DNA from: an uncultured bacterium
GTDB taxonomy: Bacteria; Planctomycetota; Planctomycetia; Pirellulales; UBA1268
Length of the DNA: 8,428 nucleotides
Assembly: GCA_937959175.1 (NCBI GenBank)
Contig: CALGAS010000090.1
Coordinates: forward strand, 1-8,428
Reading direction: 5' to 3'
Position numbers and translations under genes: made by a program. The notes under the pieces were generated by a model. That model was not told where the DNA came from. It did not search any database and saw only the letters and a program-made list of their open reading frames with translations. Below are positions 1 to 5,236 of the stretch, piece by piece. Every line of letters starts with the position of its first letter. Position 1 is the first letter of the stretch.

Positions 1-106
1 GCCCGCCGTCCCACCGGCTCGCGCCGGTGGGCTTCTATGGGGACTGGCTCCGAGCGAAGCGAGGTGCCTGTACCCTTTCCGCACCCGACGACACACGGGA
101 TACGGG
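1..106 (+). repeat. Composite palindromic repeat, copy A (REP-like, two hairpin modules)
   Basis: This is the first of two copies; copy B at 3873-3984 is in inverted orientation. Module 1 (10-31) is a perfect 9-bp hairpin with loop TCGC. Module 2 (39-75) is an imperfect palindrome whose 37 bases are identical to copy B when reverse-complemented. A moderately conserved arm follows, ending in a shared ATACGGG at 100-106, after which the copies diverge. Copy A lacks six bases present in B between the modules (an A-rich GAAAAG). The element starts at or before base 1, so its left end is unknown. The family was not identified. Its form resembles REP/BIME elements mobilised by IS200-like tyrosine transposases, but no transposase is present in the window. 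Confidence 0.85.
10..31 (+). terminator. Hairpin module 1 of repeat copy A, possible terminator
   Basis: A 9-bp perfect stem pairs 10-18 with 23-31 around a TCGC loop and is followed by CTTCT, a short pyrimidine run rather than a true T-tract. Copy B has the same stem with the A13-T28 pair replaced by C-G. It could end an upstream plus-strand gene lying outside the window. The structure is clear; terminator function is inferred and weakly supported. Confidence 0.4.
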
Positions 107-140
107 TTCGCGAGGGGCGGGGATGCGACCGTGGTAGAGT
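107..140 (+). promoter_or_regulatory. Weak candidate promoter for the phytase-like gene
   Basis: TTCGCG at 107-112 and TAGAGT at 135-140 give a poor -35 and a fair -10, but the 22-base spacing is too long for a standard sigma-70 promoter, so only the -10 deserves attention. Transcription from that -10 would begin about at the ATG at 147, giving a nearly leaderless mRNA. Confidence 0.2.
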
Positions 141-146
141 CGGAGG

Positions 147-1364
147 ATGCGTTGCTTCTCCGCTCGTCGCCATCTCAGACAGGGCCTCATCGCTTGGGCG
201 GTGGTGTGGATGCTGGCCGTCGGTGCTGCCGGCGACGACCGCTCGGGAGGCCAGCCGCAAGCCGGCCTCGAGTTGTCGATGGCAGGCAGCCTCACCCTGC
301 CCGATTCGCTGGGTGAAGAGGCCGCCGCCCTGCCGATCACCGGCCTCAGTGGCATCACCTGGCTCGGCGGGAATCGCTATGCCGCGGTGATGGACAACAG
401 CAATCGGCTGCTGCTGCTCGAGATCAGGCTCTCGGCCGCCGGCGTGCCGGAGGCGGTCGACGACCTGAAAATCGTCGAACTCTCCGCCCGGCACGACTAC
501 GAAGATCTCGCCGTCTGCCCGCCACGACTGCTCGAGCGAATCGCGGAGCGGCGCCGCAGCCGCGGTGATGCGGTGCCGGCGGAGTGTCTGCTGGTCTGCG
601 AGGAGGATACCCCGGCGATTCGCGCGATCGATCTGGAGACCGGCGAGTTGCTGGGGATCGTGCCGATCCCCGAGATCCTCCGCCGCCGGCGAACCAATCG
701 AGGACTCGAATCGCTGGCGGTCGATCCCGACGGCGAGACCATCTGGACGGCCACCGAAGAGGCGGTTCCCGCTGACGGCCCAGCCGTTGCCGAAGGCCGT
801 GGCACGGTGGTGCGATTGGCGGCGATTGACGTCCCGGGTGGCGAATCCCGGGCCGGCCCGAGCCAGGTGGCCTACGCGGTCGATCCACCCCATCGCTTCG
901 CCCGAATCTTTACCGGCGAGCCGTTGGCGGGTCTGGTGGCACTGGCCGCCCTGGGAGACGGCCGCCTGCTGACGCTCGAGCGTTCGGCCGGACCGGGGCT
1001 GCCCCCCTTTACCAGCAGGATCGCGCTGGTCGAGACGGCATCTGCCGCGGACGTGTCCAACCTGGCAGGCGGACTCGCCGAACGCGGCGAACTCCACGTG
1101 GCCAAGCAACGGCTCTGGGAAGACGCCATCGGGCTCAACCTCGAAGGGCTCTGTCTCGGGCCACCGCTGCCCGATGGCGGACGGGCCGTGCTGACCATCG
1201 CCGACAACGGCGGCCTCGGAACCCCCAATCGGATTGTGGGCTTTGTGCTTCGTGATCCCCCGCAGGCCGTCGACGCGGCGGCGGCCGCGGCGGCGGCCGC
1301 CGCCGCCGGCTCGATCCTGCTGGTGCTGCGGCTTACCAGCCCATCACCATGTTCGACTCGATGA
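147..1364 (+). CDS. Exported esterase-like-phytase family protein
   Basis: This 405-residue protein resembles the 'esterase-like activity of phytase' family, a beta-propeller-like domain found in secreted or periplasmic proteins. Actual phytase activity is not established for most members. Residues 1-30 form a signal peptide: basic MRCFSARRHLRQ, a hydrophobic core, then AVGAAGDD. Family-like segments follow: GLSGITWL (67-73) with YAAVMDNSNR (78-87), HDYEDLAV (116-123), GLESLAVDPDG (186-196), then NLEGLCLG (331-338) and IADNGG (351-356) near the domain end. After FVLRDPP comes a run of 11 alanines (377-387) and a hydrophobic GSILLVLRL, so a weak C-terminal anchor is possible. The start is uncertain: GGAGG at 142-146 directly abuts the ATG, with no normal spacing. 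The last 32 bases overlap the convergent gene ending at 1333. Family assignment is by motif recall without a database search. Confidence 0.75.
   Translation: MRCFSARRHLRQGLIAWAVVWMLAVGAAGDDRSGGQPQAGLELSMAGSLTLPDSLGEEAAALPITGLSGITWLGGNRYAAVMDNSNRLLLLEIRLSAAGVPEAVDDLKIVELSARHDYEDLAVCPPRLLERIAERRRSRGDAVPAECLLVCEEDTPAIRAIDLETGELLGIVPIPEILRRRRTNRGLESLAVDPDGETIWTATEEAVPADGPAVAEGRGTVVRLAAIDVPGGESRAGPSQVAYAVDPPHRFARIFTGEPLAGLVALAALGDGRLLTLERSAGPGLPPFTSRIALVETASAADVSNLAGGLAERGELHVAKQRLWEDAIGLNLEGLCLGPPLPDGGRAVLTIADNGGLGTPNRIVGFVLRDPPQAVDAAAAAAAAAAAGSILLVLRLTSPSPCSTR
1275..1307 (+). repeat. Poly-alanine GCG/GCC trinucleotide tract with perfect palindrome
   Basis: Eleven consecutive Ala codons (GCG/GCC) encode residues 377-387 of the phytase-like protein. 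Bases 1287-1306 are a perfect 20-base palindrome centred between 1296 and 1297. The tract is a plausible slippage site. In RNA it would form a GC-only stem lying 27 bases beyond the stop of the convergent minus-strand gene, where it might help stop transcription, although no T-tract follows. Confidence 0.8.
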
Positions 1365-1659
1365 CCTTGCGGGCCCGGTCGAGATCGTCGCCGGTCTCGT
1401 GCATGTAGAGCCGAATCGCGTGCACCTTGTCGCCCGCCGCCTTGGAGAGGCATTCGCGGGCCGTGTGACACGGATCGATGCGGGAGTCGGTCAGGCCGAG
1501 GGCCGACTTCGAAATCACCCAGGTATCCCGGGGCCGGCGGGTCAGCCGCACGATCTCCTCGCCGGGGTAGGCGTCGGTGACGACCGCCGCGGCCGCTTCT
1601 TCATCGCCGGCCCACGAAATGATGATGTGGGCGACCGTCTCGATCTCAAATAGCGGCAT
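1333..1659 (-). CDS. Small protein of unknown function (108 aa)
   Basis: I do not recognise a named family. The protein is soluble, with no signal peptide or membrane segment. It reads like a compact alpha/beta domain: a strand-like FEIETVAHIIISW (4-16), an acidic Ala-rich helix, EEIVRLTRRPRDTWVISKSALGL in the middle, and a helical C-terminus with ETGDDLDRARKVIESN before a final MVMGW. One Cys pair lies in the segment DPCHTARECLSKA. The ATG at 1659 is preferred over an in-frame GTG at 1668 because GGGAG (1672-1668) sits 8 bases upstream of the ATG, whereas it would abut the GTG. Its stop lies 32 bases inside the 3' end of the convergent phytase-like gene. Balanced composition and a well-placed ribosome site support a real gene; the opposite-strand frame here looks like a shadow. 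Confidence 0.7.
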   Translation of the reverse strand: MPLFEIETVAHIIISWAGDEEAAAAVVTDAYPGEEIVRLTRRPRDTWVISKSALGLTDSRIDPCHTARECLSKAAGDKVHAIRLYMHETGDDLDRARKVIESNMVMGW

Positions 1660-1667
1660 GATCGGCA

Positions 1668-1672
1668 CTCCC
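1668..1672 (-). promoter_or_regulatory. Ribosome binding site deciding the start at 1659
   Basis: GGGAG on the minus strand is followed by an 8-base spacer and then the ATG at 1659. This is standard spacing and selects that ATG over the in-frame GTG at 1668. Confidence 0.55.
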
Positions 1673-1685
1673 GGGGATGTCCGGC

Positions 1686-1714
1686 AGGCTAAGCCCCCCC
1701 GGCCGCGGCGTCAA
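1686..1714 (-). promoter_or_regulatory. Candidate sigma-70-like promoter for the 108-aa gene
   Basis: On the minus strand TTGACG (1714-1709), a five-of-six match to the -35 consensus, is followed after 17 bases by TAGCCT (1691-1686), a weak -10. Transcription would start near 1679, just upstream of the ribosome site at 1672-1668, so the geometry fits. The -10 is poor, so this remains tentative. Confidence 0.35.
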
Positions 1715-1816
1715 ACGGCCGACCGCGGCCAGAAAAGTCGCCCTGGATACACTAGAAAGGGGTCCGCGCGACATCGGTAGCGGACTGCTCGGGTTTCATG
1801 AAGGGCTGATGCCGGC

Positions 1817-2773
1817 ATGCAATACGACCGTCACGGATTTCCTATTCCCGCCGAGTTTGAGGCCCCTGCAGTTGCAGAGGAGCCGCGGGCCACGCCGCGG
1901 GGGGAGGCTCGCCGCCCGGTTCGGCGACCGGGCCCTGGCAAGCGAATCTTTCTGCTGGCGGTGCTCCTCGGGCTGGTCGTGCCGGCGATCGCCGGGCCGG
2001 CCGTGATGCCGACCGTCCGGCAGGCGGTGGTGCAGTGGTCGCTGGAGCGGGCCATCATGCGGGAGGGCCGCGGCGCCCTGGCCGCCGCGATCGGCGATGT
2101 CAGCCGGGCCATCGACTGGGCCGGCCGCCCGCTCGACGAAGACCCGCAATGGAAGAGCAGCCTGCTCTGCTGGCGGGCGATGCTCAAGATTGAAAACCGC
2201 GACGCCAGCGGCGGCCTGGCCGACGCCACCATGGCGGCCTCGGTCGCTCCGACGGCCGTCCAGCCGCTGCGGGTCAGGGCGTTGGCCAACGTGATCCTCG
2301 GCAATGACGACCAGGCTCTCGCCGCCGCCGAGGCGGCCAGCCAGTTGGCTGGCGGCGACGACCCCGAGATGCTCAATCACCGGGCCTACATCCGGGCGCT
2401 GGTGGGCCGCGATCTCGACGCCGCCCTGACCGACATCGAGGCCGCGCTCGGCGATGGCCTGGAGGGGAGTCCTGAAATGCTCGACACGCGGGGCTACATC
2501 CTCCATCTGCTGGGCCGGCAGCAAGAGGCCCTGGCAGATCTCAACCTGGCGATCGACGCCGCCCAGAACGAGCGGCGTCGGCTTCTGCTGCTCTCCGGCC
2601 ACATCAGCCGGGGAGAGCTCGACTACCGGCTGCGGTCGGCCGATCAGGGCCTTGCCGTGATGCACCATCACCGCGGTCTCGCCTGCCGGGCCCTTGGCCT
2701 CGACGGGCAGGCCGAGCAGGACATGGCCGTGGCCGAGCAGAAGGGCTTTGATCCCAGCCGGGGCGTGTTTTGA
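1817..2773 (+). CDS. Membrane-anchored TPR repeat protein
   Basis: This 318-residue protein has a 40-residue hydrophilic N-terminus rich in Pro, Arg and Glu, and one membrane segment at about 43-64 (IFLLAVLLGLVVPAIAGPAV). A helical C-terminal domain follows, with tetratricopeptide-like pairs. The clearest repeat is GYILHLLGRQQEALADLNLAI (226-246). Weaker ones are around 151-177, 187-211 and 285-310 (RGLACRALGLDGQAEQDMAVAE). TPRs are protein-interaction scaffolds; no enzymatic motif is present and no partner can be named. Basic residues just before the membrane segment favour a cytosolic N-terminus and exported repeats. The start at 1817 is preceded by AAGGG at 1801-1805, an 11-base spacer that is somewhat long. 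A TACACT at 1748-1753 could be a -10 box, but no -35 accompanies it. The gene appears to be its own unit before tRNA-Asp. Confidence 0.8.
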   Translation: MQYDRHGFPIPAEFEAPAVAEEPRATPRGEARRPVRRPGPGKRIFLLAVLLGLVVPAIAGPAVMPTVRQAVVQWSLERAIMREGRGALAAAIGDVSRAIDWAGRPLDEDPQWKSSLLCWRAMLKIENRDASGGLADATMAASVAPTAVQPLRVRALANVILGNDDQALAAAEAASQLAGGDDPEMLNHRAYIRALVGRDLDAALTDIEAALGDGLEGSPEMLDTRGYILHLLGRQQEALADLNLAIDAAQNERRRLLLLSGHISRGELDYRLRSADQGLAVMHHHRGLACRALGLDGQAEQDMAVAEQKGFDPSRGVF

Positions 2774-2780
2774 GGTCCGC

Positions 2781-2808
2781 TTCGCGCCACAGGGGCGGGC
2801 GGTATACT
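2781..2808 (+). promoter_or_regulatory. Candidate promoter for tRNA-Asp
   Basis: TATACT at 2803-2808 is a strong -10 match. TTCGCG at 2781-2786 is a poor -35 at 16-base spacing. Transcription would start near 2815, leaving a leader of about 40 bases before the tRNA. It lies immediately after the stop of the TPR gene. Confidence 0.45.
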
Positions 2809-2853
2809 TCGAGTGGATACGGTGAGACCCGAGTCTGGCTACGGCCGGCGCCC

Positions 2854-2927
2854 GGGGGTGTAGCTCAGTTGGTTAGAGCGCCAGCCTGTCACGTTGGAGG
2901 CCGCGGGTTCGAGTCCCGTCACCCTCG
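2854..2927 (+). tRNA. tRNA-Asp (anticodon GTC)
   Basis: A full cloverleaf can be folded by eye over 74 bases. The acceptor stem pairs 2854-2860 with 2920-2926 (one G-T pair). The D arm uses GCTC/GAGC (2863-2866, 2876-2879). The anticodon stem CCAGC/GTTGG (2881-2885, 2893-2897) encloses loop CTGTCAC with anticodon GTC at 2888-2890. The variable loop is AGGCC. The T arm is GCGGG/CCCGT around TTCGAGT (2903-2919). The discriminator base is G, as expected for Asp. The 3' CCA is not encoded, so it must be added after transcription. No T-rich terminator follows before the next gene. Confidence 0.96.
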
Positions 2928-3026
2928 CTCCTTACCGTAGGCCCGCCCGAGTTCGGCCCGCGCGACTCCGGCGGCGGCCCCTCTGGCCAGCGACGCCGGC
3001 AGGCCCGGCAAGGATGTCATCGTTCT

Positions 3027-3839
3027 GTGCTGAGCCGCCGGCCTTTCCATGTCTCCGCCCTGCCGCCCACGGCGATCGTGACCGGCGGTGCCAGCGGCTT
3101 GGGACGCGGCCTGGTCGAGCGGCTGGCAGCCGCCGGCTGGCAAGTGGCCGCCGTCGACCTCCCGGAAGCGCTCGGGGCGACCACGCTGCCGGCGGGCGTC
3201 ACGCCCTGGCCCGGCGATGTCCGCGAGCTGTCGATGTGGGCCGACCTGCACGACCGGCTCCGGGAACGCTGGGACCAGCTCGGCCTGCTCGTCAACGCCG
3301 CCGGCGTCGGGGCGACCGGTGAGTTCGGCAGGCTCTCGGCCGAGCAATGGCGGCGAGTGCTCGACACCAACCTCTACGGCACGGCCCTCGGCTGCGAGAC
3401 CTTTCTGCCCTGGCTGCGGCAGGCACGCGACCGATCCCATCTCGTCAATGTCGCCTCGATCGCCGCGATCCTCGCGCCGCCCTCGATGGCGGCCTACTCG
3501 GCGAGCAAGGCGGGGGTCGTGGCGATCTCGGAGGCCGTCGCCGCGGAGTGCGAGCGGGGCAAGCCGGGGGTCACCGTCGCCTGTCCGGGCTTCTTCCGCT
3601 CCGGGCTGCTCGACTCCTGGCACTTCAGCGGCGAGGTCGAGCGGCGGGAGGCGGCCCGCCGGATGGCCGGCTCATCCTGGTCGAGCGAGCGGGTGGCCGA
3701 CAGTCTGCTTCGCGCCGTCGCCCGCAACCGCCGCTACCTTGTCGTGGGAACGCAGGCCCGCTGGCTCTGGCGGCTCAAACGACTCGCGCCCCGGACCACC
3801 ACCGCCCTGATCCGCTCGATCTACCGCCGCCTCCGCTAG
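3027..3839 (+). CDS. Short-chain dehydrogenase/reductase (SDR), NAD(P)-dependent
   Basis: This is a 270-residue classical SDR, usual family size. The cofactor loop TGGASGLG lies at 19-26. Asp44 at the end of the second strand (AAVDL) favours NAD(H) over NADP(H). DV follows at 64-65 and NAAG at 90-93. The catalytic set is intact: Asn115, Ser144, Tyr157 and Lys161 (YSASK), with PG at 188-189. The substrate cannot be told from sequence. The C-terminal 35 residues are rich in Arg and Trp (RWLWRLKRLAP...) and could be an amphipathic membrane-binding helix. The start is GTG at 3027; an ATG at 3014 is in another frame. AAGGA at 3010-3014 is 12 bases upstream, a long spacer, so the start is only moderately sure. 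It lies 99 bases after tRNA-Asp with no obvious terminator between, so read-through transcription is possible. Confidence 0.9.
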   Translation: MLSRRPFHVSALPPTAIVTGGASGLGRGLVERLAAAGWQVAAVDLPEALGATTLPAGVTPWPGDVRELSMWADLHDRLRERWDQLGLLVNAAGVGATGEFGRLSAEQWRRVLDTNLYGTALGCETFLPWLRQARDRSHLVNVASIAAILAPPSMAAYSASKAGVVAISEAVAAECERGKPGVTVACPGFFRSGLLDSWHFSGEVERREAARRMAGSSWSSERVADSLLRAVARNRRYLVVGTQARWLWRLKRLAPRTTTALIRSIYRRLR

Positions 3840-3896
3840 CCGCTCCCGGGCTCGGCGCGGACTCGGGGCGGGCCCGTATTCCGAGCGTGGTCGAGT

Positions 3897-3947
3897 TGGA
3901 AAAGGGTACAGGCACCTCGCTTCGCTCGGAGCCAGTCCCCTTTTCCA
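3897..3947. terminator. Probable bidirectional terminator within repeat copy B
   Basis: The module-2 palindrome is extended here by seven perfect outer pairs, TGGAAAA (3897-3903) with TTTTCCA (3941-3947). This gives a long imperfect stem with a GC-rich upper part. In each direction the rising stem is followed by TTTT. It sits 58 bases after the SDR stop and beyond the kinase stop, where two convergent transcripts would both meet it. The fold and tract are visible; termination is inferred. Confidence 0.6.
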
Positions 3948-3953
3948 TCGAAG

Positions 3954-3975
3954 CCCCCCGGCGCGAGCCGGGGGG
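3954..3975 (-). terminator. Hairpin module 1 of repeat copy B, possible kinase-operon terminator
   Basis: A nine-pair stem (3954-3962 with 3967-3975) closes a GCGA loop on the plus strand, TCGC on the minus. In the minus direction it is followed by CTTCGATGG. It lies about 160 bases after the kinase stop, ahead of the stronger hairpin at 3897-3947. Confidence 0.35.
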
Positions 3976-4132
3976 ACGGCGGGCCGTTGGGCCGCCCAAG
4001 CTCCCGGAAGCCCTCGCAACCGTTCACCACCAACCCGCCCAATCCGCGACCACAACCAACCACCTCCCGGTTTGCCGACCGCCCGGCCACCCGGCCGTTG
4101 GGCCAGCCACCTACTGAGCGCCACCCTATGGG

Positions 4133-5236
4133 TCACTCAAACTCGTCGAGCCAGGCCCGGATCTCGTTTTCATATTCGCTCGCCAGCCCCCCCACGATCA
4201 GCTGCCGGTGGAAGTTGGCAGCGCCCATCTTGGTGTGGTCGGCGTCCTCGGCGCTGGGAAACCGCTTGTTGGGATCGGGGGCGATCAGACCGCGGCAGAA
4301 GTCCATCAGGAGTTCGTTGCAGGCGACCTCGGCCGGCAGGACCTGCGGCAGCCGGTGCACGAGCGATCGCTTCGCCTCGAGCAAATCGCGAAACGAATGC
4401 AGCCCGCTGAAGGGCGGCTGGCCGGAAAGCATCTCGATCAGCACGTAGCCGAGGCTGGCGAGGTCGCTGCGGGGCGTGTTGTCGCGGCCTTCGAGCACCT
4501 CGGGGGCCGCGTAGGCGGGCGTGCAGGTGCGGGTGGCGGGGAGGTCGTCGCAGGCGTGGGCCGACCCGATGTCGATGATCTTCGCGTTGCCCGTCCGCTT
4601 GACCATGATGTTGGCGGTCTTGATGTCGCCGTGCACGATCCCCTCGCGGTGGACGGCCGCCAGGGCCGCCAGGCACTCCCGCACGATCGCGATGGCGACT
4701 CCCGGCTTGAGCCGCGACTGCCGCGGGCCGGCCGTGACGCAGACGTTGTTGAGATATTCCCAGCGGTCGTCGTCGACGTTGGCGCGGGTCTGCTCGAGGA
4801 GTTCGGGAGCCAGCAGGCGGGAGAGGTCGTAGCCGTCGATCCACTCCATCTCCATGATCCGAATCCGCCGTTGCTCGACGAAGTTTTGGACATCGAGGAG
4901 ATTGTCATGTTGGATCTGGGCCACCCGGGCGGCCACCGAGGCGATCCGGTCCATCGCCTCCATGTAGAGGCTTTCGGTCTCGTAGCGTTCCGGCGAGAAG
5001 ATCTTGATCGCGACCGGGAGCGTGAAGTCGCCGGCCCCCCGCCGCATCGTGAGGTAGACCACGCCCTGCCCTCCGGCGCCGAGCCGGCGGGAGAGCGTGT
5101 GGTATTCCGTCCAGTTGAGCCGGCCGGAGCCGAGGATCTCGGTGTAGCGGGCGAGGAGTTCCTCGGGGCACCGGGTGCCGACGTCGCCGGCAGCCGAAAT
5201 CGTCGGCCGCTCCTCACGGATGATCGTCGTGCTCAT
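4133..5236 (-). CDS. Soluble serine/threonine protein kinase (PKN1-like)
   Basis: This 367-residue protein is essentially one eukaryotic-type kinase domain. The glycine-rich loop LGAGGQGVVY is at 52-61, followed by VAIK with the ATP-binding Lys78. A helix-C Glu is likely at 88 or 93. The catalytic loop VHGDIKTAN (201-209) has Asp204 and Asn209. The metal-binding motif is DIG (222-224) in place of DFG, APE is at 244-246, and DLASLG starts at Asp258. The HGD catalytic loop has Gly where RD kinases have Arg, suggesting no dependence on activation-loop phosphorylation. An insert of about 35 residues (143-178) separates the hinge region from helix E. There is no membrane segment, PASTA repeat or sensor domain, so it is probably cytosolic. 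Its ATG overlaps the upstream dehydrogenase stop by four bases (ATGA), so translation is probably coupled. The target is unknown. Confidence 0.93.
   Translation of the reverse strand: MSTTIIREERPTISAAGDVGTRCPEELLARYTEILGSGRLNWTEYHTLSRRLGAGGQGVVYLTMRRGAGDFTLPVAIKIFSPERYETESLYMEAMDRIASVAARVAQIQHDNLLDVQNFVEQRRIRIMEMEWIDGYDLSRLLAPELLEQTRANVDDDRWEYLNNVCVTAGPRQSRLKPGVAIAIVRECLAALAAVHREGIVHGDIKTANIMVKRTGNAKIIDIGSAHACDDLPATRTCTPAYAAPEVLEGRDNTPRSDLASLGYVLIEMLSGQPPFSGLHSFRDLLEAKRSLVHRLPQVLPAEVACNELLMDFCRGLIAPDPNKRFPSAEDADHTKMGAANFHRQLIVGGLASEYENEIRAWLDEFE

Larger units (their letters stand above)
3873..3984 (-). repeat. Composite palindromic repeat, copy B (REP-like, two hairpin modules)
   Basis: This is the inverted partner of copy A at 1-106. 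Reading the minus strand from 3984 it shows GCCCGCCGTC, the module-1 hairpin (3975-3954), CTTCGATGGAAAA, the 37-base module-2 palindrome (3940-3904, identical to copy A), and then a diverged arm to ATACGGG at 3879-3873. In module 1 one stem pair is C-G here and A-T in copy A, a compensatory change that keeps the 9-bp stem. Copy B is the more complete of the two because it keeps A and T tracts flanking module 2. Confidence 0.85.
3840..4132. other. Convergent intergenic region, no gene
   Basis: This lies between the stops of the SDR gene (+) and the kinase gene (-). It holds repeat copy B (3873-3984) with its terminator-like hairpin. The remainder, 3985-4132, is C- and A-rich on the plus strand. 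It contains a short direct repeat GGCCGTTGGGCC (near 3982-3993 and 4093-4104) and a small ACCC/GGGT inverted repeat at 4123-4133 overlapping the kinase stop. I see no convincing coding sequence. Confidence 0.7.

Noticed and set aside
37..390. Open frame starting inside repeat copy A, product beginning MGTGSERSEVPVPF
   Set aside because: The same peptide arises from copy B in a minus-strand frame (3775-3999). It is a translation of the repeat palindrome, not a conserved protein.
1234..1653. Plus-strand open frame opposite the 108-aa gene
   Set aside because: It has no ribosome site, has a shadow-like composition, and overlaps the phytase-like reading frame; the minus-strand frame is better supported.
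2903..2927. tRNA-Asp 3' end as an integration site
   Set aside because: No direct repeat of the tRNA 3' end and no integrase were found in the window.
3982..4104. Short direct repeat GGCCGTTGGGCC around 3982 and 4093
   Set aside because: Only 12 G+C-rich bases in two copies, with no flanking similarity or mobile gene; probably chance or a minor local duplication.
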